From Epiperipatus broadwayi (lineage: Eukaryota; Onychophora; Udeonychophora; Euonychophora; Peripatidae): DNA of 64,000 bases. Position numbers and translations under genes: made by a program. The notes beneath the pieces were generated by a model that saw only the letters and a list, made by a program, of their open reading frames with translations, was not told the DNA's origin and did no database searches. The stretch spans positions 1 through 64,000 of the forward strand of contig JAQFVV010013279.1 in NCBI GenBank assembly GCA_028023455.1, read 5' to 3'. Shown here piece by piece: positions 45,661 through 57,387 of the stretch; position 1 is the first letter of the stretch, and every line of letters begins with the position of its first letter.

Positions 45661-46075
45661 TGATTAAAAAAAAAACACAATCTCACACACTTTCTGTACT
45701 CGGCAATTTATCTGAAGAAAAGTTTCAAAATTGCACGTTCGTCTCAGACCTTTTAATGATCTCGAATATTGTCCCCATGCTGAAACATGACTTAGTGCAT
45801 GAGCTTTGGCGAAGCATGTTCGAACATACACTTTGCCAATTTTTTACATAATAACCTTTTTTCGGGAAGGGTGGGGACCATATGACAATTCTTAATAATT
45901 AACAACATTTTTTAAATCGAAATGACATTACTCTATTATGGAGATTTGAAAAAGTCATACTGCCTTGAAATTTAAACACCCTCAAGTGATACGGTAATCA
46001 GCTATGAATAGAACGAATATGCGTAAATAGCTTCAAAGCACAAAACGCTGTAATATTTTTGTGCAATGTCATGTA
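45661..46075. other. Noncoding DNA of mixed composition
   Basis: More complex than the block before it. A 65-codon frame (45654-45851) has no recognisable feature. Nothing named. Confidence 0.4.
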
Positions 46076-46225
46076 AAGCAGCCTAGCTCAATGGGTTAAT
46101 ACAATACATAAATGTTGTATTAGCCTGTAAGGCTGCAGCCACCGAAATGGCATTTTTATGTGTTTTGACACGTAAACAATGCCCCAAGTGGCCATGCCTG
46201 AATTTCAGGCTATTACCAGCATGGG
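46076..46225 (+). repeat. Family F repeat with tRNA-like hairpin head
   Basis: Begins AGCAGCCTAGCTCAATGGGT, a good box A (TAGCTCAATGGG). Two nested stems follow: GGTTAATACAA pairs with TTGTATTAGCC, and GCAGCCT pairs with AAGGCTGC. No convincing box B is present. The 3' part is the inverse of 43395-43460. Probably a SINE or MITE fragment. Confidence 0.5.
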
Positions 46226-46327
46226 TAATCTATACACACATATTATTGTTTTTATGTTCTGATACTTATTGTTAAAAAATTTATTCAAATTAAATCACTT
46301 ATTAAAATGAAGAAATAACTATAAAAT

Positions 46328-46447
46328 CTTAGATCACATGACCCAATTCTCTTAAGCTTGTAAGATATAATCAAGAGATATTTTAAATGCTGGCTCTGGC
46401 TAAGCATTTATCACAAAGCTTGTTGAGGAATTGGCAATCCTCATTGA
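46328..46447 (+). mobile_element. Family B element, 120-bp deletion form
   Basis: Flanked by TAACTATAAAAT (46316-46327) and TAATTATAAAAT (46448-46459), a 12-bp copy with one change. Has the family B head (TTAGATCACATGACCCAATT, CTTAAGCTTGTAAG). It jumps directly to the second arm (AGAGATATTTTAAATGCTGG, CATTTATCACAAAGCTTGTT, GAGGAATTGGCAATCCTCATT), lacking the first arm and loop. This parallels the one-arm family A element at 39338. Confidence 0.78.
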
Positions 46448-46466
46448 TTATTAATTATAAAATATG

Positions 46467-46573
46467 TTTTTTTTTTAAAGTGTCATAGCATTGGCCGGGC
46501 CTGAACCTGCAACCCAGGCAACTGCCTGCAAGTGCAAGGCAGTTGCACTGACCTCTCGACCACCAATGCAAGA
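46467..46573 (-). mobile_element. tRNA-derived SINE (GTCGAGAGG family)
   Basis: Reverse complement of the 33113 SINE: T10 (46467-46476, the A tail), AGTGTCATAGCATTGGCCGG, box B region, AACTGCCTGCAAGTGCAAGG and the box A inverse CCTCTCGACCACC. Target-site copies are short, about ATAAAAT on each side. It sits next to the family B element, whose target copy supplies the ATAAAAT. Confidence 0.85.
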
Positions 46574-47090
46574 CATAAAATCTGTTTTGTGAAGGAGTAT
46601 AGTAATAAAAGTATTTTAAATCTGATCAGAAAAAAGTTATTTACTTTAAATTTAAAAAAAGTCTGTAAACAAATAAAAAAATAATAATGAAATAAAGTAA
46701 TGTTTATTTATAATATTATGTAATAATCTAAAGCTTAGCCTCAATAATAGATTTATCAAAATTATAGACCCTTCTAGAAATTAAATTTGGAAAACAATAT
46801 AACTGACAATTAAATAAGAATATATAAACAAATGATTAATCATGCTTATAAGCCAGTCACGTAATCTGGTTAGTGAATATATATATATATGTGTGTGTGT
46901 GTGTGAGCACACATGCATATATTATACAACATTGGTTGTCCAGTTGAATATCAATGTTACTGATTCACTATACTACAATGCAGTTATGCACTGACAAAAG
47001 AAGGGTTATTATTGCACATAAAATGGTAATGTCTTTCAAAAATAAAAACTTTAAGTAGCCTTTGTTGTTTAAGATGATTATGTTTTTATT
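46574..47090. other. AT-rich noncoding DNA with TA/TG microsatellite
   Basis: A (TA)n(TG)n tract lies at about 46879-46904. Nothing else recognised. Confidence 0.55.
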
Positions 47091-47549
47091 ATTATCATCA
47101 TCATTTTTTTACAATAATTGATCCACTGCAGAATGTACGTCTCTCAAATTTAATCTACATTTTCTGATTCAAAACCTCTCTTTTTCACAACATATCAACT
47201 TTTTATTTTTATTTTAATCCTGTATCTCATAAGTGGTCATACGTTAGGTCTTTTAAAATGCCTTGGATTCACTTTAAGACATAACTGTCCATCTATTATA
47301 ATTTCTTCTAGCAACATAATTAATCCAAATCCATTTCAATTTCTCAATAATATCAATGATATTTGTTCATCCATATATTTTTCTTTTGATCTCTTTTTGT
47401 TATTCATGGTATAGATTTCTCTATACTTCCTTGAAGAGTTTAGATTCTTTGCATTTACTTTTCTGTTAAGAGAGCCCAAATCTCAAATTTTCAAATAAAA
47501 ACTGATAAACACATTTAAGTGCATTTGTTTTCAAGCACATAGACATATG

Positions 47550-47607
47550 AACATATATGCCTATGTGTTTGCAGCTGGCCTGAGTTCACTTCCCAGTCAA
47601 CGCATTT
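47550..47607 (+). mobile_element. Small insertion in the LINE, SINE-like
   Basis: Sequence absent from the homologous LINE at 43190-43370, flanked by GACATATG on both sides. It has a box B-like GAGTTCACTTCCC (47582-47594), and an A9 run follows the right flank. No box A, so probably a 5'-truncated SINE. Confidence 0.4.
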
Positions 47608-48437
47608 GACATATGGAAAAAAAAAGAACTTCATTCAGATTTAATTCTTAGATTAATTTTAACCTTTACATTTTCATATATATCAGTATTAATAATATAA
47701 GCAAAAAAGTTATCAAACACTATTTTAGACTTTTATTATTCCCCTTCAGTCCTTTCTTACTTTCATATGATAACACTTACAACATTTTGTACAGCTTTAA
47801 AGTATTATCTTGTTGACCTAATATTCTCCATGTATTTTTATTCTTTTAGTTTTCTTTTAATAACTGTTAAAAGGTTGTACACTCTTACCATTGTTTATTT
47901 TCTTAGTATCATCATATAATCTAATGATTGTTATTGCATTTTAATAAATATTCTTTAGAATATAACAACTTTCTCGATCTATGTCTTAATCATCTGAAAC
48001 TTTAATTTTTGTGGATATGCTAGTACAATCAAATAACTTTCAATAATTTATGAATTCAAAGCATAATGACAGATTGTATTCATTGGTTCTTTATATAACA
48101 TCTTTCAGTACTTGGATAGAATTCATCATGCGATAATCACTTTTAAATGTAGGTTAATCTTTTGATTGGTCTGAATCCAAATTCCCTGAAGACAGAATGT
48201 AATTACCATGGTAAAGATTTTGTATAAAAGTGATAGGTCTGTAATTTCTAATATCTTCTTTATCGCTTTTCTTAAATATTAAATTAATTACTGTATTTTT
48301 TTCAATTATTTGATACATTTTTATTATTTAGACACTTGGTATATTTTTAGTAACAGTTTTTTTCTCCTTTAATCATTTTAGAGCTCTTACCTTCTTCATG
48401 GATTTACTTACATATCTCATCTCTTCATTTGAAATGC

Positions 48438-49599
48438 ACAGAGGCAAAACTCTCCATACTGTAGCACCATTCAGTGAAAGCCAGAGTAATCAATGGATGC
48501 AAAAAGGCTTGTGCATAAAATCCCTATCTATACCTATTCATCCAATATCCCTGTACTAGTGTCTAGCTTGTTGCCCCCTTCAGTGAGGAGAGTTGGATCT
48601 GAGGGCAACACACCTAGATCTTAGGACCAAATGCAACTCTCCAGCAGCCATCTTTACTTTTATAGTTAACCATACATCTTTGAATCTAATACAACAATGT
48701 TTTCAATTCAAGATCATTTGCTTATATAGTCATACTTCAGCATCTTTATATTTTGATGTTTTGTTTTTTTAATAGCCACAGTCACCATAATCCTACTGGG
48801 CAGTATTTGTATTAAACCTCTAAATATCACTTGATTATTATTCTTTATGCTTACCCAAGCTGATAACACAGAGGAAAAACTTTCCACACTGTAGTGCCAC
48901 TCAGTGCAAGCCAAAGTAATGAATGGATGCAGAAAAGTTTTGTGCATAAAATTCCTGTGCATAAAATTCCTATCTAATGCCTACTCATCCAATATCCACA
49001 GACTAATTTCTAGCTTGTGGATTTCATCAGTGAGGAGCCTTGGATGGAAGAGTACTATGCCTAGATCTTAGGGTCTAATACAGTCCTATGTGTTATCAGC
49101 TTGTGTAAGCATAAAGGATGGTGATCAACTGATGCTTAAAGATTTAATACCAATCCAGCCCAATAAAATTATGGTGACTGCAGTTATTAAAAAAACAATG
49201 ACACCAAAATGTATAGATGCTGAGCTAAATTCAGATCTATATGACAACACAAGCAAATGAGCTTGAATTGAAGACATTACTGTGTTTTTATTTTGGACTC
49301 AAAGCTGTATAGTTAACTAAAAAAGTAAAAGGTGGCTGCTGGAGGGTTGAATTAGATCCAAGATCTAGGTGCAGGGCTCTCAGATCCAAGGTTCCTCACT
49401 GATGAAAACCACAAGCTAGAAACTGGTCTGGGGATATTGGATGAGTAGACACTAGATAGGGATTTTATGCACAAATCTTTCTGCATCCATCAATTATTCT
49501 GCCTTGCACTGAGTGGCACTACAGTATAAAGAGTTTTGTTTCTAAGTTGTTATCAGCTTATGTAAGCATAAAGAATGGTGATCAAGTGATGTTTATTGG
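48438..49599 (-). mobile_element. Family A full palindromic element with 14-bp target-site duplication
   Basis: Flanked by perfect TTCATTTGAAATGC at 48424-48437 and 49600-49613. Both copies are LINE sequence, so the insertion split that LINE. On the minus strand it begins with the family A head (AACATCACTTGATCACCATT, CTTTATGCTTACATAAGCTG) and runs through an arm of about 380 bp (AAACAAAACTC… GTGCCACTCAGTGCAAGG… GGGGATATTGG…). The opposite arm ends GGAGAGTTTTGCCTCTGT at 48438. Inside the loop a second, smaller palindrome (about 48855-49120) repeats the head-plus-arm design (CTTATGCTTACCCAAGCTGATAACACAG… and its inverse), so the element is nested or was amplified in place. Non-coding, no poly(A). 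Confidence 0.88.
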
Positions 49600-50790
49600 T
49601 TCATTTGAAATGCTTGGAAATTTAATTGTAATAACTGTCATGAGTTATTGTTTTTTGTTTTTTATTCTTATTTTTATTATAGAATTCTTCCACATATTTT
49701 ACAATGTCTGTCAGTTCTTTCTTTAGTAATAATTTTATTTTTTTATTGCTGAAATAACCTTTTTATCAATACCAAGATGTTGTTTTATACTTTCATAACT
49801 TTTATTCTATTTTTTTTTTTTTTATCAATTCACAGTTAAATTTTTTTATATCATTAAAAAAATATTTTTTATAGCAATTTGCAGAATTTCAAATACTTAA
49901 TTCTTTTTAAAGAATTATTTTTAAGTATATTAATATTTTTTATTTTTTTCACACATTTTATTATTTTTGTTGAAAATTTTCTGCTGAATTGCTATTTTTT
50001 GTGCCAACTATTTTTATTGCAATTCTTAGTTATTGATCTCAATAAAGTTTAAATCATTTTCTAATTTGTCAATATTTTAAAATGACTAACAATTTCTAAA
50101 TTAAATTCATTGGAGTGTCTTTTTAATAGTTTTATCTCTAGATTTTTATTAACATGTATGTATTTTATGCCTTACATAACAATGGTTATTTTCTGTGTTA
50201 AATCTATTAAGAACATTATATTCTTGAAATATATACTTTCTGTTAGTCAAAATAAAATTTAATTAAATTGTATTTTTATATGGATAATTTCATCTTCATT
50301 TTCATTTAGCATTTTTCTCTAATAATATATTTATAATATGCAATATTTTTCTATAAATTTCATGTCTATATCTTTTTTCATTTCTGTAACCATAGATGAA
50401 TTTCCAATTCTAGCATTAAAATCTTTCCTGAGAATTTTAAATTGTTTCTTAATGTGATCAAAAGCACTTTGTACATCTCTATAAAAATTCTGCACTTTGT
50501 CATAAGAACTTGTTGGGTATAAATTTAAATTATCTTGATTTCAAATCTTTCACAAAGTTAATAATTAATTTAGCCACTCTAATACACTATCAATCTTTTA
50601 ATAACGTTGTTGTTTCACTTTATAATGCATACCATTCTATTGGTGTTTGTAATATTTGTGCTTTTAAAATAAAGTACATGTTCACTTTAAAATCAATTGT
50701 CTCTTCACTTTTTTTCTAACTTCACAAAGTTCATCAGTATCTCATTTAATATTATATAATTACACCAATTCATATAAACTTTCTTCACTT

Positions 50791-52073
50791 AAAAATAATC
50801 TACAGTTAATGATAGCTAAATAAATTATCAACAAATGGTAATGTTTGTTACATATTACACCAACTGAAATTTGAAATAAATTTCAATATGTGATGAAATG
50901 TCAATTGTAATTTTTTTTTCTGGTTTGATTTTGATAGTGAATATATTAACCTAAGGAACATTGGAATATATTACTATGACAACAATAATATTGAAGCAAG
51001 AAATTTTTATTATTAATTATAATATAAAAGTTGTGAATTGACTTTATTCCTTTAAATAAAATGAATGTGTAAATAATAAAGTTTACAGTTTTGATAAAGT
51101 TATTATTCTTTCATTATTATATGAATTTTGCTTATTGCATTCACAATAGGAGATTACAAATAATACACATGAATATTTAATGTCTTAAGTATGTTTGTTA
51201 TTTTATTTGTATAATATTATATTAAAAAGATATGTGTAAAAATATATTTCCATTGTAGTATGGTAAGAATATCGTATAAATTATTGTAGTGTGTGTTGAA
51301 TTAAAAGAATATTATTTATATTTTTTAAAATGTAAATGTTATTTATTAAATGTAACAATTGTAAAAAAAATTTTTTTTATTTGTTATTATTGCTATGTAA
51401 TAAATTCTTACTTTTGAAATGCTGGATAAATTTGATCACAGAGTTATAAAAGAATATTACCTTAGTTTTTATAATGTCAGTTAAAAATGTTATAAATAGA
51501 ACTGAATAGTTTAAACTCACTCTCTTACATCTGGCCTTCAATAGAAGTGAACCTATGTTCATTCATGTAATTTTTTTATCATATTCATCCAGAAGGCTGG
51601 ACAGACTTATCACGAATTTGTAGGGAACAATAATTTAGTAAAACAATGAAAAGTAATTCATTGCATTAAAAATCATCTGAATATCTCTTTGTTAAAAATG
51701 GATATTGCTTACATTTCAATAATAAGATATAAATGCTAATAACATAAAAAGGTATACAATGATTATTTTCATCTGCCAATATAGTTTTGTGAGATTGATT
51801 AATTATTTCAATACAGTATGTAAATTGTTTTATTTTGTGCTGCATCATCACAAATAGCAACTATGTTGTTTACTTTTAATATCTTACAAATTATAACTTG
51901 GATATTTAGACAATATCTCAATTTACAAAAATGTGTTTCATGTCAGATAACTTTTCATGATCTTTCTGCCTTCCCTGAAATAATGGAACATTGTCAAATT
52001 ATAATTCAAGAAATAGACATTGGAACAGTAGTATTGCTAATATATCTTCTTTTTCTTCTTTATAATTATTATT
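50791..52073. other. AT-rich noncoding DNA
   Basis: No gene or element recognised. Frames at 51377-51562 and 51666-51860 have no features. Confidence 0.5.
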
Positions 52074-52098
52074 ATCATCATCATCATTATCATCATCA

Positions 52099-52139
<41 letters not shown>

Positions 52140-52146
52140 TATATTA
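52074..52146. repeat. (ATC)n(ATT)n(TA)n microsatellite
   Basis: Compound simple repeat that lies inside an open frame and encodes H and Y runs. It separates an unrelated upstream reading frame from the Penelope-like C-terminus that follows. Confidence 0.9.
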
Positions 52147-52207
52147 TGATTCTGTTTATTATACTATTAAAAATTTTACTTATAAATATAAAAATAATAA
52201 TATTGTT

Positions 52208-52717
52208 AATTCTTCTGATAAAAAATTGTGGATATCAATACCAAATCAACAGGCAAGTTTCATTAAGAAAATTTATAAAGGAATATGTGATATTGCATTT
52301 TATGCACCACCTACATTAAATAAATTAATAAACAATTCAAAGGATAAAACTTTATTTACAAATAAAAATTGCATCATTTACAAATGGACATGTGGGTGTG
52401 GCCGTGGATATATAGGTGAATTGAGGTGTACATTGGAAAAAAGAACAAAGGAACACTTATTGTTATTTAAAAGGATTCAAAATACAAAACAAAATTTTAA
52501 AAATAATGATAATTTATCAGCTTCTGTCTTTTATGACCATAATAAATTATGTATATATGGTTTCAATTTTAATTATAACAATGTAAAAATATTGGAAACT
52601 GAAAGAAATAATAATAAAAGGAAAATTAAAGAGGCGATGTTAATATGTAAATACAAGCAACATTTGGTTAATAGGCAAGCAGCAAACATTAAGATCACAG
52701 AATTATGGGAAAGCTGA
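52208..52717 (+). pseudogene. Penelope-like element C-terminus with intact GIY-YIG endonuclease frame
   Basis: The last 170 codons of an open frame beginning at 51863. The linker ASFIKKIYKGICDIAFYAPP and TLNKLINNSKDKT corresponds to the RT-to-endonuclease connector of Penelope-like elements. The GIY-YIG module follows: CIIYKWTCGCGRGYIGE (IIY at 52372-52380, YIG at 52409-52417), then TLEKRTKEH and a distal KILETERNNNKRKIKEAMLI with the conserved acidic residue and the K-R-x-x-K-E-A motif. It ends near the family's usual C-terminus (ITELWES). The frame is uninterrupted for 510 bp, unlike the copy at 40024, but no RT is attached. The ATG at 51863 is therefore not a real start. Probably a 5'-truncated element. 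Confidence 0.82.
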
Positions 52718-55700
52718 CATTTTAAATGTGATAATTGACAAAGCTACAATTTAGTTGAAAGCGCTCCTAAGTGACTGTTATACATATATATTTTTTATAA
52801 GCTTTTAAATACTGTATTTTTAAATATTTATTTATAAATTTGCATATATTATTTTGAAGAAATACAGACATCGATTTATAATATTATATATATATATTGT
52901 GCCCTTTTCTATAGGTCGGTAATAATTTATAACAGTCAATTACTAAAAAATTTTAAATTTTAGAATATGTTCTTTTAATACATTAATTATAGTAAGTCAA
53001 TTATATTTTTAAAGTACAATTTAAAGCTAAAGAAAATACGTAGTATATAAAATCATTTAAAAAATAGTTAAGTAAAGTTTTAAATATTGTTTCATATGGT
53101 TGTAAAAGCTGGCCATATTAAATAACACAACTATAAATATTAAAAGTATATTTAATAAATTCGATTTTAATAGTTTAAGACTGATAAGTTAATAAATACA
53201 GTGTTTAAATTTATAATCATATTTAATAAACAAAAATTAATATCGTACATTTTAAAAATAAACTTTATGATGGTGAGAATTATATTTAATTCTATATTTT
53301 CTAAATTGTTCTTCCAAATTTTTTATAATTATTTTATATAATATAATAAGTGTATCAATTTTATAAATCTGGGCAGAGAAATAGATTGAAAATCGTCTGT
53401 CAAAGTTATTAATCACGTGACTTTTAATGTATATTATCATACACACTCTTGTTTGAATTAATAGCAAAGTTTAAAATATTTTAAAAGTTATAGTATAGAA
53501 TTGGATAGAATTATTGCCTATCATAAAAGTAAATAGTATTAAACATTAAGTTAACTATCGTATAAAATGTTTAAATAATGTAATAAAGACGAATACATTC
53601 ATAATATAAAAATTAAATATTTTATTTAAATAAAAATAGATAAATTGAATATTAAGAAATGAAATAAGTTATTAAATGTTATTTTAAAAGTTATTTTAAA
53701 TGTTTAAATAGTTTTAATAAAATAATAATTTATTTAAAAGTAATATTTTAAATAATATTTTAAGTTCATTACGTCATCATTTTTTTATTTTTAAATATAA
53801 TTCTACTATAAACCAAAAATATGTAAATTTGTTCTCAAGCTAAAGTAAGAATTAACCAATAGGAATAGATATTCTTACAGACTATAAATATCGTCGTAAC
53901 TAAGTTATCGGGGGAGATTAATAATGTATTGAAACCGAAGAAAGGTAAATTATAACTATCAAAAGATAGTATTTTTTTAAATCTTTTATTTTAGTCAATT
54001 TTTTTAGTACTTTCTTATAACTTTATCTGCAAAAAACTAATTGATAATTTTAAAAAATATTTTTTGCAAAAGAGAGTATAAACTAAAAAATATTTTAATA
54101 ATTTCGTTTAACATGCTTTGTTAAATTTTCTAAAGTTCCTTTATCAGTCGTATTTTATCTAAAAGTTTAACCTAAACTACGCAATAAAAAATGGATATAC
54201 TACGAAATAAAATGGATATAAATTGTAATACTGAAAAAATATTTGAAATATTTATTGATACAGCTTTATTTATGCATAACCGGAGAATTTTTTTTGGTAC
54301 ATAAAAAACCACAGCTCGGACATTATACGGAGTCTAATGAAAAAATTGGAGACGCATTATTATTTATAAGTTTATCCAAGATTTATTTTAATAGTAATAA
54401 GACAATTGTATATTTCATGAATTATTTTATATAGTATGATATTCAAAGGAATGAAATGTTATATCCTTTCTGAAGGTAACATTTTTTAAAATATTTTTCA
54501 AGAATTAAATAAAGAACCCAGGAGATTATGTTATAGAAGCGTTTTTGATATTAAAATATCCGTTCTTCGAATTATTTAAAATGTATTTGGAAAAGATTTG
54601 TTCAAAAGTACTTGAAATTTTTATTTTAAAGTGATATATAAAAATACCAAATGAAAGTTTAAATGTATCAAGAAGGAAACATAGATAAAAAGTGAACACA
54701 TAGATGAATAAAAAGATGGATCCATGGAAATACAAATAGTACTTAAAAGTTTATTGAATATTTTTAAAATTAAATTAGATGGATTGATACATCAGATACG
54801 CAGAGAATATTGGTAGAGAAGATTAAGAAGCTTCACGGGATTAATTAATATTATCGTCCTAAAAATTAAAACCAAGGATTATTTTCTAAATTTTACTAAA
54901 TGGATTAATAATTATTTTTATTTTAAACTTTAACGTGCTTAGAGGAGAACATTTTTTAAAACTCTAGAGAAAATGATAAACATTTTGGACTTATCAGGAA
55001 CTATCGTCAAGAAAATATGTAATTATAGTTTTGATTCTTTTTATTTTGTTAACCTAGTTTAAATCTAAATTTTTTATATAAGATTAGGAAAAACATAAAA
55101 ACATTAATTTATTAATATTAAAATTTTATAATATAACAATCTAATAATTTAGCTAAAAATATTTTAATATAAAGTGTATGGGTGTGAATTTTTATATCTG
55201 CAATGCTCAAGTGGACAAAGGAAGCCTACTGAACACGATGACTAGATAAAGGTTATTGGTAATAATAATAACTATTAATAATTTTATAATGTATATTTTT
55301 TTGTGTTTTCTTTAGATCATCTATGGATAGTAAGAATGAAGTATAAAAGTTTTTTTTTTTTTACTTATATGTACCGCATTTCATACAACATTTTAAAAAA
55401 CATTATGAGATAGGATTGATTTGAAAATATGCATACGACAATTTTTTGATTTTTTTTTTTTTTTTAGTAATATAATCCAACATAACAAATAATTATGTGA
55501 TTCTTTTAAAATTTTTATGATATGGGATATTCAAATATTGTCTAAGTAGATTGTATATGATTAGACATATAGAATGATGAAGTGGACAGACTTTTCTTGT
55601 GGAACAGCTAGATTGTTTAACTATTAATGAATTTTATTTATTGTTTTGTAAATGCAGATAGTTATTTATCGATGTAAGATGTAGAAAAATCTTGAGAAAT

Positions 55701-57329
55701 CTATAGTTAGCAGGAAACCAAGATGATGTATATTTAAAATAGGATATGATAAGGAATGGGAATAATATTTAGTCTTTATGTGGTTATCAGCATAGTTAAC
55801 AAAGCCCTATGACTGATACACATTTTATTGGACAGTGTTTATATTTCTTTAAATATTTGATGTTCTAATAAAGCTGAAGAAATAGCTTTAACATCGTCCC
55901 TGTACTAGAGGATATTAGGCAAGTAAATGTCATACCTCTTTGCACTGTACCATGATTTTGAGATATGTTAAGAGTAATTCTCTAGCTTTCTTCCTCAATC
56001 CTATGCATCTGTTTTCACTATCTTTATTTCATGTAACTGCATCGTTTAGTAAGATATTTTAAAAGAAATGATAAATAATTTAGAACTTAGGTTATGTTAT
56101 CGTTTTTGTATAAGATTAGTTTATTTGCTTATAAGGAGCAGAATATTATAACTTAAAATTGAAGATCCAAAGTATCCTAAGGAAAGAAAAGAATCATAGA
56201 ATATATTTTGAATTTTATTTCGGAAATGAAATATAAATTTTTTTAAAATAAAGTATCTAAACAAAGATATTTTCTTTAAAGTGATAATAATTTTAAATGC
56301 TTTAGTATTTTTTTTTTTTAAGAGAAAATAAGCATTGCATATTTTTAAAATACAATAGTACAAAGTAAATTATGTAAACAATATGCATAGTATATTTTTT
56401 GTTTATTGATTAACAGACATGTATTGATGATTACACTTATATCATACTAAAGTAAGGCTTAAAGAAGAATATATTATGATTAGTAAACATTGTGTGATAA
56501 ATACTAAAATCTAGTACTTAATTTTGGATAATATTTTGTGTAACATCTTTGACTTTGCAAGATGAAATTTTTTTTAATATTTTGAGAAATCCATACTCAT
56601 TATAAAATTTTGTTTTCTATAGAATGTTTTCTAGGTATGAATTTTTTAAAATAAGATAGTTTAATAATATTAAGGATAAAATGCTGTTGCTAATAAAGTA
56701 GATAAATATACTTGTAATAAGTTAACCATAATGAGAAACCAAATAATAACATTTTTTTAATTTTGTCCTAAATCTAAATAAAGACATGATTGAAATATAA
56801 ATTATTTTTTTTATAACCAGGTAGATCAAACTGTAAAGTAAAAAAAGGTTAAGGCTATCCACTGTAAATAGTGTAAATAAATTGTTTAGTTATTTATCGT
56901 TAGTAATAAACTTTGTTAAATTTTGTTATTTCAAAAATTTTTGTGTCAGAGTTATTTATTTCTCCACATCGCTGCATGAAATCACGATATATGCATAATA
57001 ACTGAAACAAATATATAATTTTGAACAAAAGATAAATAGAGAATTATTTTAAGAATTTTAAATATTTTATTGGTATTCATTATAATTAAATAATTATAAT
57101 CTTACATTATTTTATTGGTCATAAATCAGTTATCACAATATTATATTAAATTATATGCTATCAGTTGCCACACAAATTTTGTTTGTCAGGTTATTAAAAT
57201 GCTACCACGTATTTATTTATTATATTCATGAAGATAAAAGATTATATAAAATTATTTTATTGTTTTATTATGGTAATAAAAAATATAACGAAAAGAAAAG
57301 ATATCCAGTAGTAATTAAACAATGAAGAA
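52718..57329. other. AT-rich noncoding DNA, nothing firm
   Basis: About 4.6 kb without a recognisable gene. A possible promoter-like cluster lies at 53856-53946 (see findings). Frames at 53252-53467, 54243-54434, 54526-54735 and 56121-56363 are low-complexity. Confidence 0.5.
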
Positions 57330-57378
<49 letters not shown>

Positions 57379-57387
57379 TATTATTAT
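57330..57387. repeat. (ATT)n microsatellite
   Basis: About 18 ATT units with one interruption near the end. Confidence 0.95.

Larger units (their letters stand above)
47091..50790 (-). pseudogene. APE-type LINE, decayed, interrupted by a family A insertion
   Basis: Read on the minus strand from the right. A possible endonuclease start (…ELCEVRKK…RQLILK… near 50700-50770), then PTSSYDKVQNFYRDVQSAFDHIKK and DFNARIG (50401-50425), the catalytic GDFNAxIG box of the APE-type endonuclease. The RT region follows: EMRYVSKSMKKVRAL (48370-48430), KEDIRNYRPITF (about 48230-48270), EYNLSLCFEFINY(stop)KLFDC (about 48020-48090, where YEKAFDS is usual) and ILKNIY. The C-terminal end runs to the shared CTGCAGTGGATCAAT plus ATG-type tail at 47095. 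Stops and frameshifts are throughout. An apparent 8-bp duplication GACATATG (47542-47549, 47608-47615) marks a small insertion, and a 1162-bp family A element sits at 48438-49599. This is the longest LINE copy in the window. Confidence 0.8.

Noticed and set aside
51863-52207. N-terminal part of the 284-codon ORF before the GIY-YIG region
   Set aside because: Contains the microsatellite and no Penelope RT motif. Only the C-terminal 170 codons are supported.
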